This document shows, one piece after another, positions 43,250 through 50,508 of a DNA stretch of 64,000 nt. How positions within the stretch are numbered: the stretch's first letter is position 1; every line of letters starts with the position of its first letter. The notes below the pieces were generated by a model. The model was not told where the DNA came from, ran no database searches, and worked only from the letters and a program-made list of their open reading frames with translations. The stretch spans positions 3,247,739-3,311,738 of the forward strand of contig NZ_CM001489.1 in the NCBI RefSeq assembly GCF_000262465.1, in the 5' to 3' direction. The translations under genes were made by a program, and so were the position numbers. This DNA comes from Frankia sp. QA3 (GTDB taxonomy: Bacteria; Actinomycetota; Actinomycetes; Frankiales; Frankiaceae).

Positions 43250-44356
43250 ATGGACGATGGGCAGAGCCCGGCCGGCCTCGCCGCCCCGGACACCACCTCG
43301 GACGCGGCGTTGCTCGAGCGCGCCCTGTTCGAGATCAAAAAAGTGATCGTCGGGCAGGACCGCATGGTCGAGCGCATGCTCGTCGCGCTGCTCGCCCGCG
43401 GGCACTGCCTGCTCGAGGGTGTGCCCGGGGTGGCCAAGACGCTGGCGGTGCAGACCCTGGCCACCGTGGTCGGCGGTTCGTTCGTCCGCATCCAGTTCAC
43501 CAACGACCTCGTGCCCTCGGACATCGTGGGCGCCCGCATCTACCGGGCCAGCCAGGAGACGTTCGACGTCGAGCTCGGGCCGGTCTTCGCCAACTTCGTG
43601 CTGGCCGACGAGATCAACCGGGCGCCCGCGAAGGTGCAGTCGGCGCTGCTGGAGGTCATGTCGGAGAAGCAGGTCTCCCTCGGCGGGGCCACCCACCGGC
43701 TACCCCGGCCGTTCCTGGTGCTGGCCACCCAGAACCCGATCGAGTCCGAGGGCGTCTACCCGCTGCCCGAGGCCCAGCGCGACCGCTTCCTCATGAAGGT
43801 CAACGTGCCCTATCCGAGCCCCACCGAGGAGCTGGAGATCGTCCGGCGGATGGGCGTGTCGCCCCCGGTCCCCGAGCGCGTCCTCGACCCGCGGGTGCTG
43901 GAGCGGCTGCAGGAGCGGGCCGACAACGTGTTCGTCCACCACGCCATCACCGAGTTCGCCGTGCGGCTGGTGCTCGCCACCCGGGCGCCGGCCGAGGCCG
44001 GGCTGCCGGAGCTGGCGGGCCACCTCGCCTACGGCGCCTCACCGCGTGCCTCCCTCGGCCTGGTCGCCGCCGCACGGGCGCTCGGTCTGCTGCGCGGGCG
44101 CGACTACGTCGTGCCGGACGACGTGGTCGCCGTCGCCCTGGACGTGCTGCCGCACCGGCTGGTGCTGTCCTACGAGGCGCTGGCCGAGGGGCTGACCGCG
44201 GAGGCGATCGCCGCCCGCATCCTGGAGGTCGTCCAGCAGCCGCAGGTGGCGCCGCGCCAGCAGGCCCCTTACCCCACCGGGCCGAACACCGGCGGCTGGG
44301 GCACCAACCCGCGCTCGGGCTTCCCGGAGTACCTCGACCGGGGCCCGCTGTCATGA
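43250..44356 (+). CDS. MoxR-family AAA+ ATPase (second copy)
   Basis: The 368-residue ATPase has Walker A GVPGVAKTLAVQTLA (the Gly before Lys is Ala, as is frequent in MoxR), Walker B VLADEINRAPAKVQSALLEVM, and sensor LATQNPIESEGVYPLPEAQRDRF. The C-terminal lid includes GASPRASLGLVAAARALGL. It belongs to the MRP/MoxR-proper subgroup, different from the copy at 14.75 kb, and leads a three-gene coupled operon with DUF58 and VWA proteins. Its ATG at 43250 lies 100 bases after crtI, after a GGCTGGGAG region. Confidence 0.93.
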   Translation: MDDGQSPAGLAAPDTTSDAALLERALFEIKKVIVGQDRMVERMLVALLARGHCLLEGVPGVAKTLAVQTLATVVGGSFVRIQFTNDLVPSDIVGARIYRASQETFDVELGPVFANFVLADEINRAPAKVQSALLEVMSEKQVSLGGATHRLPRPFLVLATQNPIESEGVYPLPEAQRDRFLMKVNVPYPSPTEELEIVRRMGVSPPVPERVLDPRVLERLQERADNVFVHHAITEFAVRLVLATRAPAEAGLPELAGHLAYGASPRASLGLVAAARALGLLRGRDYVVPDDVVAVALDVLPHRLVLSYEALAEGLTAEAIAARILEVVQQPQVAPRQQAPYPTGPNTGGWGTNPRSGFPEYLDRGPLS

Positions 44357-45396
44357 CGCCGGACGCGGGCCGCCCGGACGCGGGCGCCGCCACGCCCGGG
44401 ACCGACCCGGCGGTGGAGCGGACGCTGCGCCGCCTGGAGCTCACCGTGCTGCGCCGCCTCGACGGAATGCTGCTCGGCGACCACCTGGGGCTGCTGCCCG
44501 GCCACGGCAGCGAGAAGGCGGAGAGCCGCGAGTACTCCGTCGGCGACGACGTGCGCCGGATGGACTGGGCCGTCACCGCCCGCACCACCGTCCCCCACGT
44601 CCACGACCTCATCGCCGACCGGGAGCTGGAGACCTGGGCCCTGGTCGACCTCAGCGCCAGCAGCGAGTTCGGCACCGGCGCCTGGGAGAAGCGGGACCTC
44701 GCGGTCGCCGCCACCGCGGCGGTCGGCTTCCTCACCGCCCGCACCGGCAACCGGATGGGTGCGGTGGCGCTCACCCAGGCCGGGACGCGGCTGATCCCGG
44801 CCCGGCCGGGTCGCGACGGCCTGCGGGCGCTGCTGCGCAGCCTGCTCACGCTGCCCCGCGCCGCGCACGACCGGCCCCGGCGCCGGCCCGACCCGGCGGC
44901 CGCCACCGATCTCGCCACGGCCGTGCAGGGCCTGCTGCGCCCGCCGCGCCGGCGCGGCCTCGCCGTCGTCATCTCCGACTTCCAGTCCACCGATCTCGGC
45001 TGGGAACGCCCGCTGCGCGTGCTCGCCGCCCGCCACCAGGTGCTCGCCATCGAGATCGTCGACCCACTGGAGCTGGCCCTGCCCGCGGTCGGCCTGCTGC
45101 CCGTCGTCGACGCCGAGACCGGGGCGCTGCTCGAGGTGCCCACCTCGTCGCGGAAGTTCCGGCAGCGGTATGCCGCAGCCGCGGCCGCGCACCGCCGGGA
45201 GGTGTCGCTGGCCCTGCGCCGCGTCGGCGCCGACCATCTCGTCCTGCGCACCGACTCGGACTGGCTCGTCGACATCGTCCGCTTCGCCTCGGCAAACCGC
45301 CGCGGCCGCGGCGCCGGGCGGCGCGCGCCGGTCGGTCGCGCCGGCCCGGCGGCCGGCGCCGCGGCGGCCCGGTCCGCCCGGGCGGGTAGCCGGTGA
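44353..45396 (+). CDS. DUF58 domain-containing protein (second copy)
   Basis: The 347-residue soluble protein carries the DUF58 signature ESREYSVGDDVRRMDWAVTA and the following VHDLIADRELETWALVDLSA with SASSEFG, a MIDAS-like run on a degenerate VWA fold. The C terminus is basic. In the family such proteins work with MoxR ATPases and VWA membrane proteins, perhaps in cofactor insertion or envelope stress; no specific job can be given here. ATG overlaps the ATPase stop (ATGA) and its stop overlaps the VWA gene (GTGA). Confidence 0.9.
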   Translation: MTPDAGRPDAGAATPGTDPAVERTLRRLELTVLRRLDGMLLGDHLGLLPGHGSEKAESREYSVGDDVRRMDWAVTARTTVPHVHDLIADRELETWALVDLSASSEFGTGAWEKRDLAVAATAAVGFLTARTGNRMGAVALTQAGTRLIPARPGRDGLRALLRSLLTLPRAAHDRPRRRPDPAAATDLATAVQGLLRPPRRRGLAVVISDFQSTDLGWERPLRVLAARHQVLAIEIVDPLELALPAVGLLPVVDAETGALLEVPTSSRKFRQRYAAAAAAHRREVSLALRRVGADHLVLRTDSDWLVDIVRFASANRRGRGAGRRAPVGRAGPAAGAAAARSARAGSR

Positions 45397-46352
45397 GCTT
45401 CCTCGCCGGCCACTGGCTGTGGCTGTACCTGCTCGTCGGCGCGCTGCTCGTCGCCTACGTCGTCGTCTCCTCGCGGCGGCGGGTGTACGCCGCCCGTCTG
45501 TCCTCCACCTCGGTGCTGGCGTCGGTGCTGCCGCGGCGCCCGCAGTGGTGGCGCCGTCACGTCCCGGCCGCGCTGCTGCTGCTCACCCTCGCCGGCCTGG
45601 TGTTTTCGCTGGCCCGCCCGGCCCGCGCCGAGCGGGTCCCCCGGGAGCGCGCGACGATCATCCTGGCGATCGACGTGTCGAACTCGATGGCGGCCACCGA
45701 CATCGCCCCGAACCGGCTGGAGGCGGCCAAGCAGGGCGCCGAGGCATTCGTCGACCAGCTCCCGCCGCGCATCAACCTGGGCCTGGTCTCCTTCGCCGGC
45801 AGCGCGACGGTGCTCGTGCCGGCGTCGACCGACCGCGAGTCGGTCCGCGCCGGCATCCGCGGCCTGCAGCTCGGCCCGGCGACGGCCATCGGCGAGGGGA
45901 TCTTCGCCTCGCTGCAGGCCATCAACACCGCGGGCAAGCGGTTCTCCGACGCCGGGCAGAGCCCACCGCCGGCGGCCATCGTCCTGCTCTCCGACGGCGA
46001 GACCACCCGCGGCCGGCCGAACGCGCAGGCCACCGATGCCGCCCGGCAGGCTCACGTCCCCGTCGACACCATCGCCTACGGCACCAGCGACGGCACGCTC
46101 GACGTCGGCGGCCAGGAGGTGCCGGTGCCGGTCAACGAGCAGGCCCTCAACGAGATCGCCGACCAGACCGAGGGCTCCTACCACCGGGCCGCCACCGGGG
46201 ACGAGCTGCGCTCGGTCTACAAGGGCCTGGGCAGCTCCATCGGCTACCGCACCGAGTACCGGGAGATCACCACCTGGTTCCTGGGCCTGTCCCTCGCGCT
46301 GGGCTTCGTCGCCGCAGCGAGCTCGCTCGCCTTCTCCTCCCGCCTTCCCTGA
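45393..46352 (+). CDS. VWA-domain membrane protein (BatA-like)
   Basis: The 319-residue protein has two N-terminal membrane helices, then a von Willebrand A domain with a complete MIDAS start DVSNSMAATDIAPNRLEAAK (DxSxS), TAIGEGIFASLQ (the distal Thr) and IVLLSDGETTRG (the Asp), and a C-terminal membrane helix (TTWFLGLSLALGFVAAASSL). This is the BatA/BatB layout, with the metal-binding domain outside the membrane. GTG start overlaps the DUF58 stop. A small hairpin follows at 46369-46394. Confidence 0.92.
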   Translation: MSFLAGHWLWLYLLVGALLVAYVVVSSRRRVYAARLSSTSVLASVLPRRPQWWRRHVPAALLLLTLAGLVFSLARPARAERVPRERATIILAIDVSNSMAATDIAPNRLEAAKQGAEAFVDQLPPRINLGLVSFAGSATVLVPASTDRESVRAGIRGLQLGPATAIGEGIFASLQAINTAGKRFSDAGQSPPPAAIVLLSDGETTRGRPNAQATDAARQAHVPVDTIAYGTSDGTLDVGGQEVPVPVNEQALNEIADQTEGSYHRAATGDELRSVYKGLGSSIGYRTEYREITTWFLGLSLALGFVAAASSLAFSSRLP

Positions 46353-46364
46353 GCGCCCCACCGG

Positions 46365-46739
46365 CTAGGCCCGTCCTCCGCGTTGGAGGAGGGCGTGAAG
46401 GGAGCCGTCGAGGCTGAGGCGACCGCCGTCGGGGGCGTGGATGGCGGTGGGGTCGACGTGGCGGGTGGCGCGGCCGAGGCTGATGTCGTCGTCGTGCACG
46501 GCGGAGCCCGTCACAGCCGAGGGGGCACAGCATGCCGTCGTCGAACCGCCACGACACGCCCACGACACCCGCCGCCCCGCCCGCCGCACCTTCTGATCAC
46601 CCCGGGCCTGCCGGGAGGAACGCACCAGCCGTTCCAGCTGCCCCGCCGTGCAGAACCGGGCATGCGACAACCACACCTGCTCGGTCTGGGCCTCCGCCAC
46701 CCGGGTCACCGCCCGCACCTTCGCAAGGGAACGCGGGAA
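46365..46739 (-). pseudogene. Fragment of a DUF222/HNH (13E12-repeat family) protein
   Basis: Minus-strand reading gives LAKVRAVTRVAEAQTEQVW, LSHARFCTAGQLERLVRSSR and RAGRRVSW, the core of DUF222 proteins (mobile-like family often with a C-terminal HNH endonuclease). After this an 11-bp duplication (GTGTCGTGGGC followed by GTGTCGTGGCG) shifts the frame; the expected WRFDDGML is in the shifted frame. Later in-frame sequence (DISLGRATRHVDP, IHAPDGGRLSLDGSLHALL) looks like the extreme C terminus, with the HNH part missing. There is an in-frame stop just upstream of the fragment. It is a decayed, internally deleted copy. Confidence 0.75.
46369..46394. terminator. Hairpin between the VWA gene and the DUF222 remnant
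   Basis: GCCC-g-TCCTCC pairs with GGAGGA-GGGC across a 5-base loop (one bulged base). It lies 17 bases after the VWA stop and at the 3' end of the convergent DUF222 remnant, so it could end transcription from both sides. Confidence 0.5.
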
Positions 46740-46931
46740 CTACCATCATCATGATCACCGGGCCAGGGGTGTCGTCGATCAACGGACCCGGGCATCGTCC
46801 CACCCACCACCGACGGAAATTGCCCAAGATCCACCAGGGTGGACCGGGCCGGACCGACCCACCTGCACCCCGGGGCCCGGAACCTCGACGGAAGACCGAA
46901 ACCGACAGACACGCCGACAAGCGATCATGAT

Positions 46932-47035
46932 GTTCCGCGGAACCGCCCCCGACCCGACTCCCGATCTTGGATGCGGAACCTGCGACGGAACGCGCAGCCA
47001 ACAGGCGACAGACGATCACGGTGTTCCCGCGGAAC
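46932..47035. promoter_or_regulatory. Two palindromes (GTTCCGCGGAAC and GTTCCCGCGGAAC) in imperfect direct repeats upstream of crtB
   Basis: GTTCCGCGGAAC (46932-46943) is a perfect 12-bp palindrome; GTTCCCGCGGAAC (47023-47035) differs by one inserted C. Each follows GATCA and precedes a run containing GACCCGA, so about 40 bases around each are imperfectly repeated 91 bp apart. The second ends 50 bases before the crtB start. Twin operators for a repressor or activator of crtB are likely. The rest of 46740-47085 has no gene. Confidence 0.5.
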
Positions 47036-47085
47036 CGGCTCTGACCCGAACCGGCCCACGATGGCCTACCGCTAGGCTGACCGGC

Positions 47086-48090
47086 GTGGGGGAGCTCGAC
47101 GCGGCCGGCATCACCGATCCCCGGTTGCGCGCGTCCTACGCGCGGGCCCGCGCGCTCAACGCCGCCCATGGGCGCACGTACTACCTGGCGACCCTGCTAC
47201 TGCCGCGGTGGAAACGCGCGCACGTGCACGCCCTGTACGGCTTCGCCCGCCACGCCGACGACATCGTCGACGACCTCGACTCAGCGCTGACCGGCGACGA
47301 GCGGGCCGCCCGGCTGCGGGCCTGGGGCGGCCGGTTCCTCGCCGCGCTGCGCGACGGCGTGCCCGCCCACGCCGTCGACGCCCAGGTCGCAGGTAGGGAC
47401 GGTGGCCAGGACGGGGCGGCGGGCGAGGTGTCGGTGCTGCCGGCGGTCGTCGACACGATCCGTCGCTTCGCGCTCGACCCCGGCCACTTCGCCGCGTTCC
47501 TGTCCTCGATGGCGATGGACCTCACCGTGACCGGGTACGCGACGTGGGAGGACCTGCTGGTCTACATGCACGGCTCGGCCGCGGTCATCGGCCTGCAGAT
47601 GGTGCCGCTGCTCGAACCGGTCGACGACAGCGCGCTACCCTACGCCCGCGACCTGGGCCTCGCCTTCCAGCACGCCAACTTCATCCGCGACGTCGGGGAG
47701 GACCTGCGCCGCGGCCGGGTCTACCTGCCGCAGACGTCGCTGGCGCTGTTCGGCGTCACCCGGGCGCACCTGGCCGCCGGGGTCGTCGACGGGCCGATCC
47801 GCCGGCTGCTGGCGTTCGAGATCAGCCGGGCCCGGGAGCTGTTCCGCGCGGCGCAGCCCGGCATCCGGCTGCTGCACCCCACCTCGCGGGACTGCATGCG
47901 CACGGCGTTCGTGCTCTACCGGGAGATCCTCGACGAGGTGGAGCGGGCCGACTACCGGGTGCTGGAACGCCGGGTGGCCGTCGGGCTGCCGCGGCGGCTG
48001 GCGGTGGCCGGCCCGGCCCTGGTCCGGGCCGCGCGGGCGCAGCGCCGCTACCGCGGCGACGCTCAGATCAGCTCACGGCCACCCAGGTAG
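47086..48090 (+). CDS. crtB: Phytoene synthase
   Basis: CrtB joins two GGPP molecules to form phytoene. The 334-residue protein has RTYYLATLLLPRWKR, the first Asp-rich motif YGFARHADDIVDDLD, a GSAAVIGLQMVPLLE helix, and the second motif HANFIRDVGEDLRRGRVYLP, all diagnostic of squalene/phytoene synthases. Start GTG 47086 (VGELDAAG): there is no clear ribosome site, but TAGGCT lies 7 bases upstream, the spacing of a -10 box in leaderless actinobacterial messages. It is separate from crtE-crtI and overlaps serS (convergent) by 28 bases at the 3' end. Confidence 0.93.
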   Translation: MGELDAAGITDPRLRASYARARALNAAHGRTYYLATLLLPRWKRAHVHALYGFARHADDIVDDLDSALTGDERAARLRAWGGRFLAALRDGVPAHAVDAQVAGRDGGQDGAAGEVSVLPAVVDTIRRFALDPGHFAAFLSSMAMDLTVTGYATWEDLLVYMHGSAAVIGLQMVPLLEPVDDSALPYARDLGLAFQHANFIRDVGEDLRRGRVYLPQTSLALFGVTRAHLAAGVVDGPIRRLLAFEISRARELFRAAQPGIRLLHPTSRDCMRTAFVLYREILDEVERADYRVLERRVAVGLPRRLAVAGPALVRAARAQRRYRGDAQISSRPPR

Positions 48091-49325
48091 GGCCGCAGCA
48101 CCTCGGGGACGCGCACCGCGCCGTCGGCGGTCTGGAAGTTCTCCAACAGCGCCGCCAGTAGCCGCGGGGTGGCCACCGCGGTGTTGTTCAGCGTGTGGGC
48201 GAAGCGGACGGTGCCGTCGGTGTCGCGGTAGCGCAGGTTCGCCCGGCGGGCCTGCCAGTCATGCAGCGTCGAGCAGCTGTGGGTCTCCCGGAAGCGACCC
48301 AGCGACGGGAACCAGGTGTTGATGTCGTTCATCCGGAACTTGCCGACGCCCATGTCCCCGGTGGCGCACTCGACGACCTCGTAGCACAGCCCGAGGTCGG
48401 ACAGGATGCGCTCGGCGGTGGCGAGCAGCTCGGCGTGCCAGCTCGCCGACTCGGCCTCGTCGGCGGCGCAGAGCACGAACTGCTCGACCTTCTCGAACTG
48501 GTGGACCCGCAGCAGGCCGCGGACGTCCCGGCTGGCGCTGCCGATCTCCCGGCGGAAGCACGGCGAGATCCCGGCGTAGCGGATCGGCAGCCGGGCGGCG
48601 TCGAGGATCTCCCCCGCGTGCAGGCCCACGAGGGCCACCTCGGCTGTCCCGGCCAGGTACAGGTCGTCCTCGGGGATCGCGTAGATCTCCTCCCGGGCCT
48701 TCGGCAGCATCCCCGTGCCGATCAGCGGCTCCTCACGGACGAGCGCGGGCACCGCCACCGGCGTGAACTCCCGGCCGCGCAGCAGGTCCAGCGCATACGA
48801 GTGCACCGCCCGCTCCAGCATCACCATGTCGCCGACGAGGGCGTAGGCCCGCTCGCCGGCGACCTTGCGGGCGCGGGCAAACTCGGCCCAGCCGCGCTTC
48901 TCGGCGAGCTCGGTGTGGTCGAGCGGGGTGAAGTCGAACTCCGGGGGCGTGCCGACCGTGCGCAGCACCACGTTGGCCGACTCGTCCGGCCCCACCGGCG
49001 CACCCGACCAGGGGATGTTCGGCGTCAGCAGCATCAGCTCGGACAGCCGCGCGCTCGTGCGGGCGAGCTGCTCACGCAAATCCCTGAGCTGGCCGTCGAA
49101 CGCCTCGTGCTCGACCCGCAGCTCGGCCCGGCGGGCCTCGTCGGCCTTGGCGAACTGCTTGGCAAAGCTCTTGCGCCGGGCCTGTGCCTCATCCACCTCG
49201 AACTGCAGCTTGCGGTTGTCCTGGTCGAGCTGGAGCAGTTCGTCGACATCCAGGTCAATGCCCTTGACCGCGACCGCGTCCTTCACGGCCTGCGGATTCT
49301 CCCGGATAAAACGCTTATCGAGCAT
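48063..49325 (-). CDS. serS: Serine--tRNA ligase
   Basis: SerRS charges tRNA-Ser. The 420-residue protein has an N-terminal coiled-coil arm (residues 30-105), motif 1 region, TAEVALVGLHAGEIL, motif 2 AGISPCFRREIGSASRDVRG followed by LLRVHQFEKVEQF, and motif 3 FAHTLNNTAVATPRLLAALLE. The RVHQFEKVEQF and LNNTAVATPR forms differ from the RQHQFEKVE and LNGSGLAVGR usual in bacteria, so this is a divergent type and could be a second SerRS. ATG at 49325. A perfect 8-bp inverted repeat lies 24 bases upstream. Its 3' end overlaps crtB. Confidence 0.93.
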   Translation of the reverse strand: MLDKRFIRENPQAVKDAVAVKGIDLDVDELLQLDQDNRKLQFEVDEAQARRKSFAKQFAKADEARRAELRVEHEAFDGQLRDLREQLARTSARLSELMLLTPNIPWSGAPVGPDESANVVLRTVGTPPEFDFTPLDHTELAEKRGWAEFARARKVAGERAYALVGDMVMLERAVHSYALDLLRGREFTPVAVPALVREEPLIGTGMLPKAREEIYAIPEDDLYLAGTAEVALVGLHAGEILDAARLPIRYAGISPCFRREIGSASRDVRGLLRVHQFEKVEQFVLCAADEAESASWHAELLATAERILSDLGLCYEVVECATGDMGVGKFRMNDINTWFPSLGRFRETHSCSTLHDWQARRANLRYRDTDGTVRFAHTLNNTAVATPRLLAALLENFQTADGAVRVPEVLRPYLGGRELI

Positions 49326-49348
49326 GAATCGCGTCAGCCCCTGATCGG

Positions 49349-49371
49349 TACCGCAACCTCACTTTGCGGTA
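49349..49371 (-). promoter_or_regulatory. Inverted repeat TACCGCAA-N7-TTGCGGTA upstream of serS
   Basis: A perfect 8-bp stem with 7-base loop lies in the probable leader or promoter of serS, beginning 24 bases before the start codon. It could be an operator or a small attenuating hairpin. No T-box features (specifier loop, antiterminator TGGNACC) are evident, so tRNA sensing is not supported. Confidence 0.4.
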
Positions 49372-49620
49372 ACGCTACCAGCCACCGCCGACGCCTCCCG
49401 GGGCGCGCCCGATCACGCCCGATCACCGCCCCCTCCGCCGCGAGCGGCCGGCGCACAGCGGGCACGCAGGCGGCTTCGGCATGCTCGCCGGAGGTGCGCT
49501 GCCGAACCGGACGCCGCCGAGCGGTTACGGTGCACAGACCACGTGTGTCCGCCGTGGCGGGACGGACGGGACGCACCAGCGGAGAACCGTCAGGTTCGGG
49601 ATGTGAGGAGGCCGGCGACG

Positions 49621-50469
49621 GTGGCAAGTTCGAAGGAGCGGCGGCAGCGCGAGCTCGCCGAGGCCCGCGCGGCCCGGCAGGCGCAGCGGCGGCGGGTCGC
49701 CCACCGCCGCCGCCAGCAGCGGCTCGCGATCGTGGCCGGCTTCGTGACGATCGTCGTCGCGGCGTCGGCGATCGCCGCGATCCTGCTCACCGGCAAGGAC
49801 GACGACTCCGACGTCACCGCCGCCAACGCGGCGAACACCGCGGCCCCCAGCGCCGCCGCGGCGGCCACCAGCAAGGTCGGCCAGTGCACGTACACCGGCA
49901 ACGGGGAGAGCCCGGCACGCGGCGCCACCCTGCCGAAGTCGGCCGCCACCGTCGACACCTCCCCGGCCACCATGACCATCACCACCGACGCCGGGACGAT
50001 GACGGCGAGCCTGGACGCGCAGAAGGCACCGTGCACCGTCCACGCCCTGCGAACGCTCGCCGACGCCAAGTACTACGACGACACGATCTGCCACCGCCAG
50101 ACCGGCGGCGCCGAGGCGGGCATCTCCGTGCTGCAGTGCGGCGACCCGACGGGCACCGGCAGCGGCAGCCCCGGCTACGGGTACGCCAACGAGAACACCG
50201 AGGGCGTCACCTACGACCGCGGTGTGCTCGCGATGGCGCACAGCTCCGCGCCGAACAGCAACGGCAGTCAGTTCTTCATCAACTATGCCAACCCGACGCA
50301 GGAGGGTGCGGCGGCGCTGGCCGGCAGCTACACCGTCTTCGGAAAGATCACCACGGGGCTGGACGTCCTCGACAAGCTCACCCAGCCCGGCGTGGAGGGC
50401 GGCGGCTCCGACGGCGCCCCGGCCAGCAAGGCGAAGATCCAGTCAATCACCATCTCGCAGGGCGGCTGA
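49621..50469 (+). CDS. Cyclophilin-type peptidyl-prolyl cis-trans isomerase, membrane anchored
   Basis: The 282-residue protein begins with a very basic cytoplasmic segment (about residues 1-38), a membrane helix (LAIVAGFVTIVVAASAIAAILL) and an Ala/Ser linker. An external cyclophilin domain follows: DAQKAPCTVHALRTLADAKY, YDDTICHRQTGG, YDRGVLAMAHSSAPNSNGSQ, FFIN and VFGKITTGLDVLDKL. The active-site Arg of the usual FHRvip is present as CHRQ; the VIP part is altered. It should assist folding of exported proteins. GTG 49621 follows GAGGAGG, which fixes the start; the upstream frame is not coding. A bidirectional hairpin overlaps its stop. Confidence 0.9.
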   Translation: MASSKERRQRELAEARAARQAQRRRVAHRRRQQRLAIVAGFVTIVVAASAIAAILLTGKDDDSDVTAANAANTAAPSAAAAATSKVGQCTYTGNGESPARGATLPKSAATVDTSPATMTITTDAGTMTASLDAQKAPCTVHALRTLADAKYYDDTICHRQTGGAEAGISVLQCGDPTGTGSGSPGYGYANENTEGVTYDRGVLAMAHSSAPNSNGSQFFINYANPTQEGAAALAGSYTVFGKITTGLDVLDKLTQPGVEGGGSDGAPASKAKIQSITISQGG

Positions 50470-50500
50470 CGGGCCGCCGGCCGCCGCCTCCCCGTCAGCC
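50464..50500. terminator. Hairpin between convergent isomerase and helicase genes
   Basis: GGCTGACGGG (50464-50473) pairs perfectly with CCCGTCAGCC (50491-50500) around a 17-base GC-rich loop. The left arm includes the isomerase stop codon. GTCAGCC is then repeated three times (50494 onward). It probably terminates both convergent transcripts. Confidence 0.65.
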
Positions 50501-50508
50501 GTCAGCCG

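Noticed and set aside
49326..49620. T-box riboswitch or tRNA-Ser gene before serS
   Set aside because: Only a small inverted repeat is present; no specifier or antiterminator elements and no tRNA cloverleaf could be drawn.
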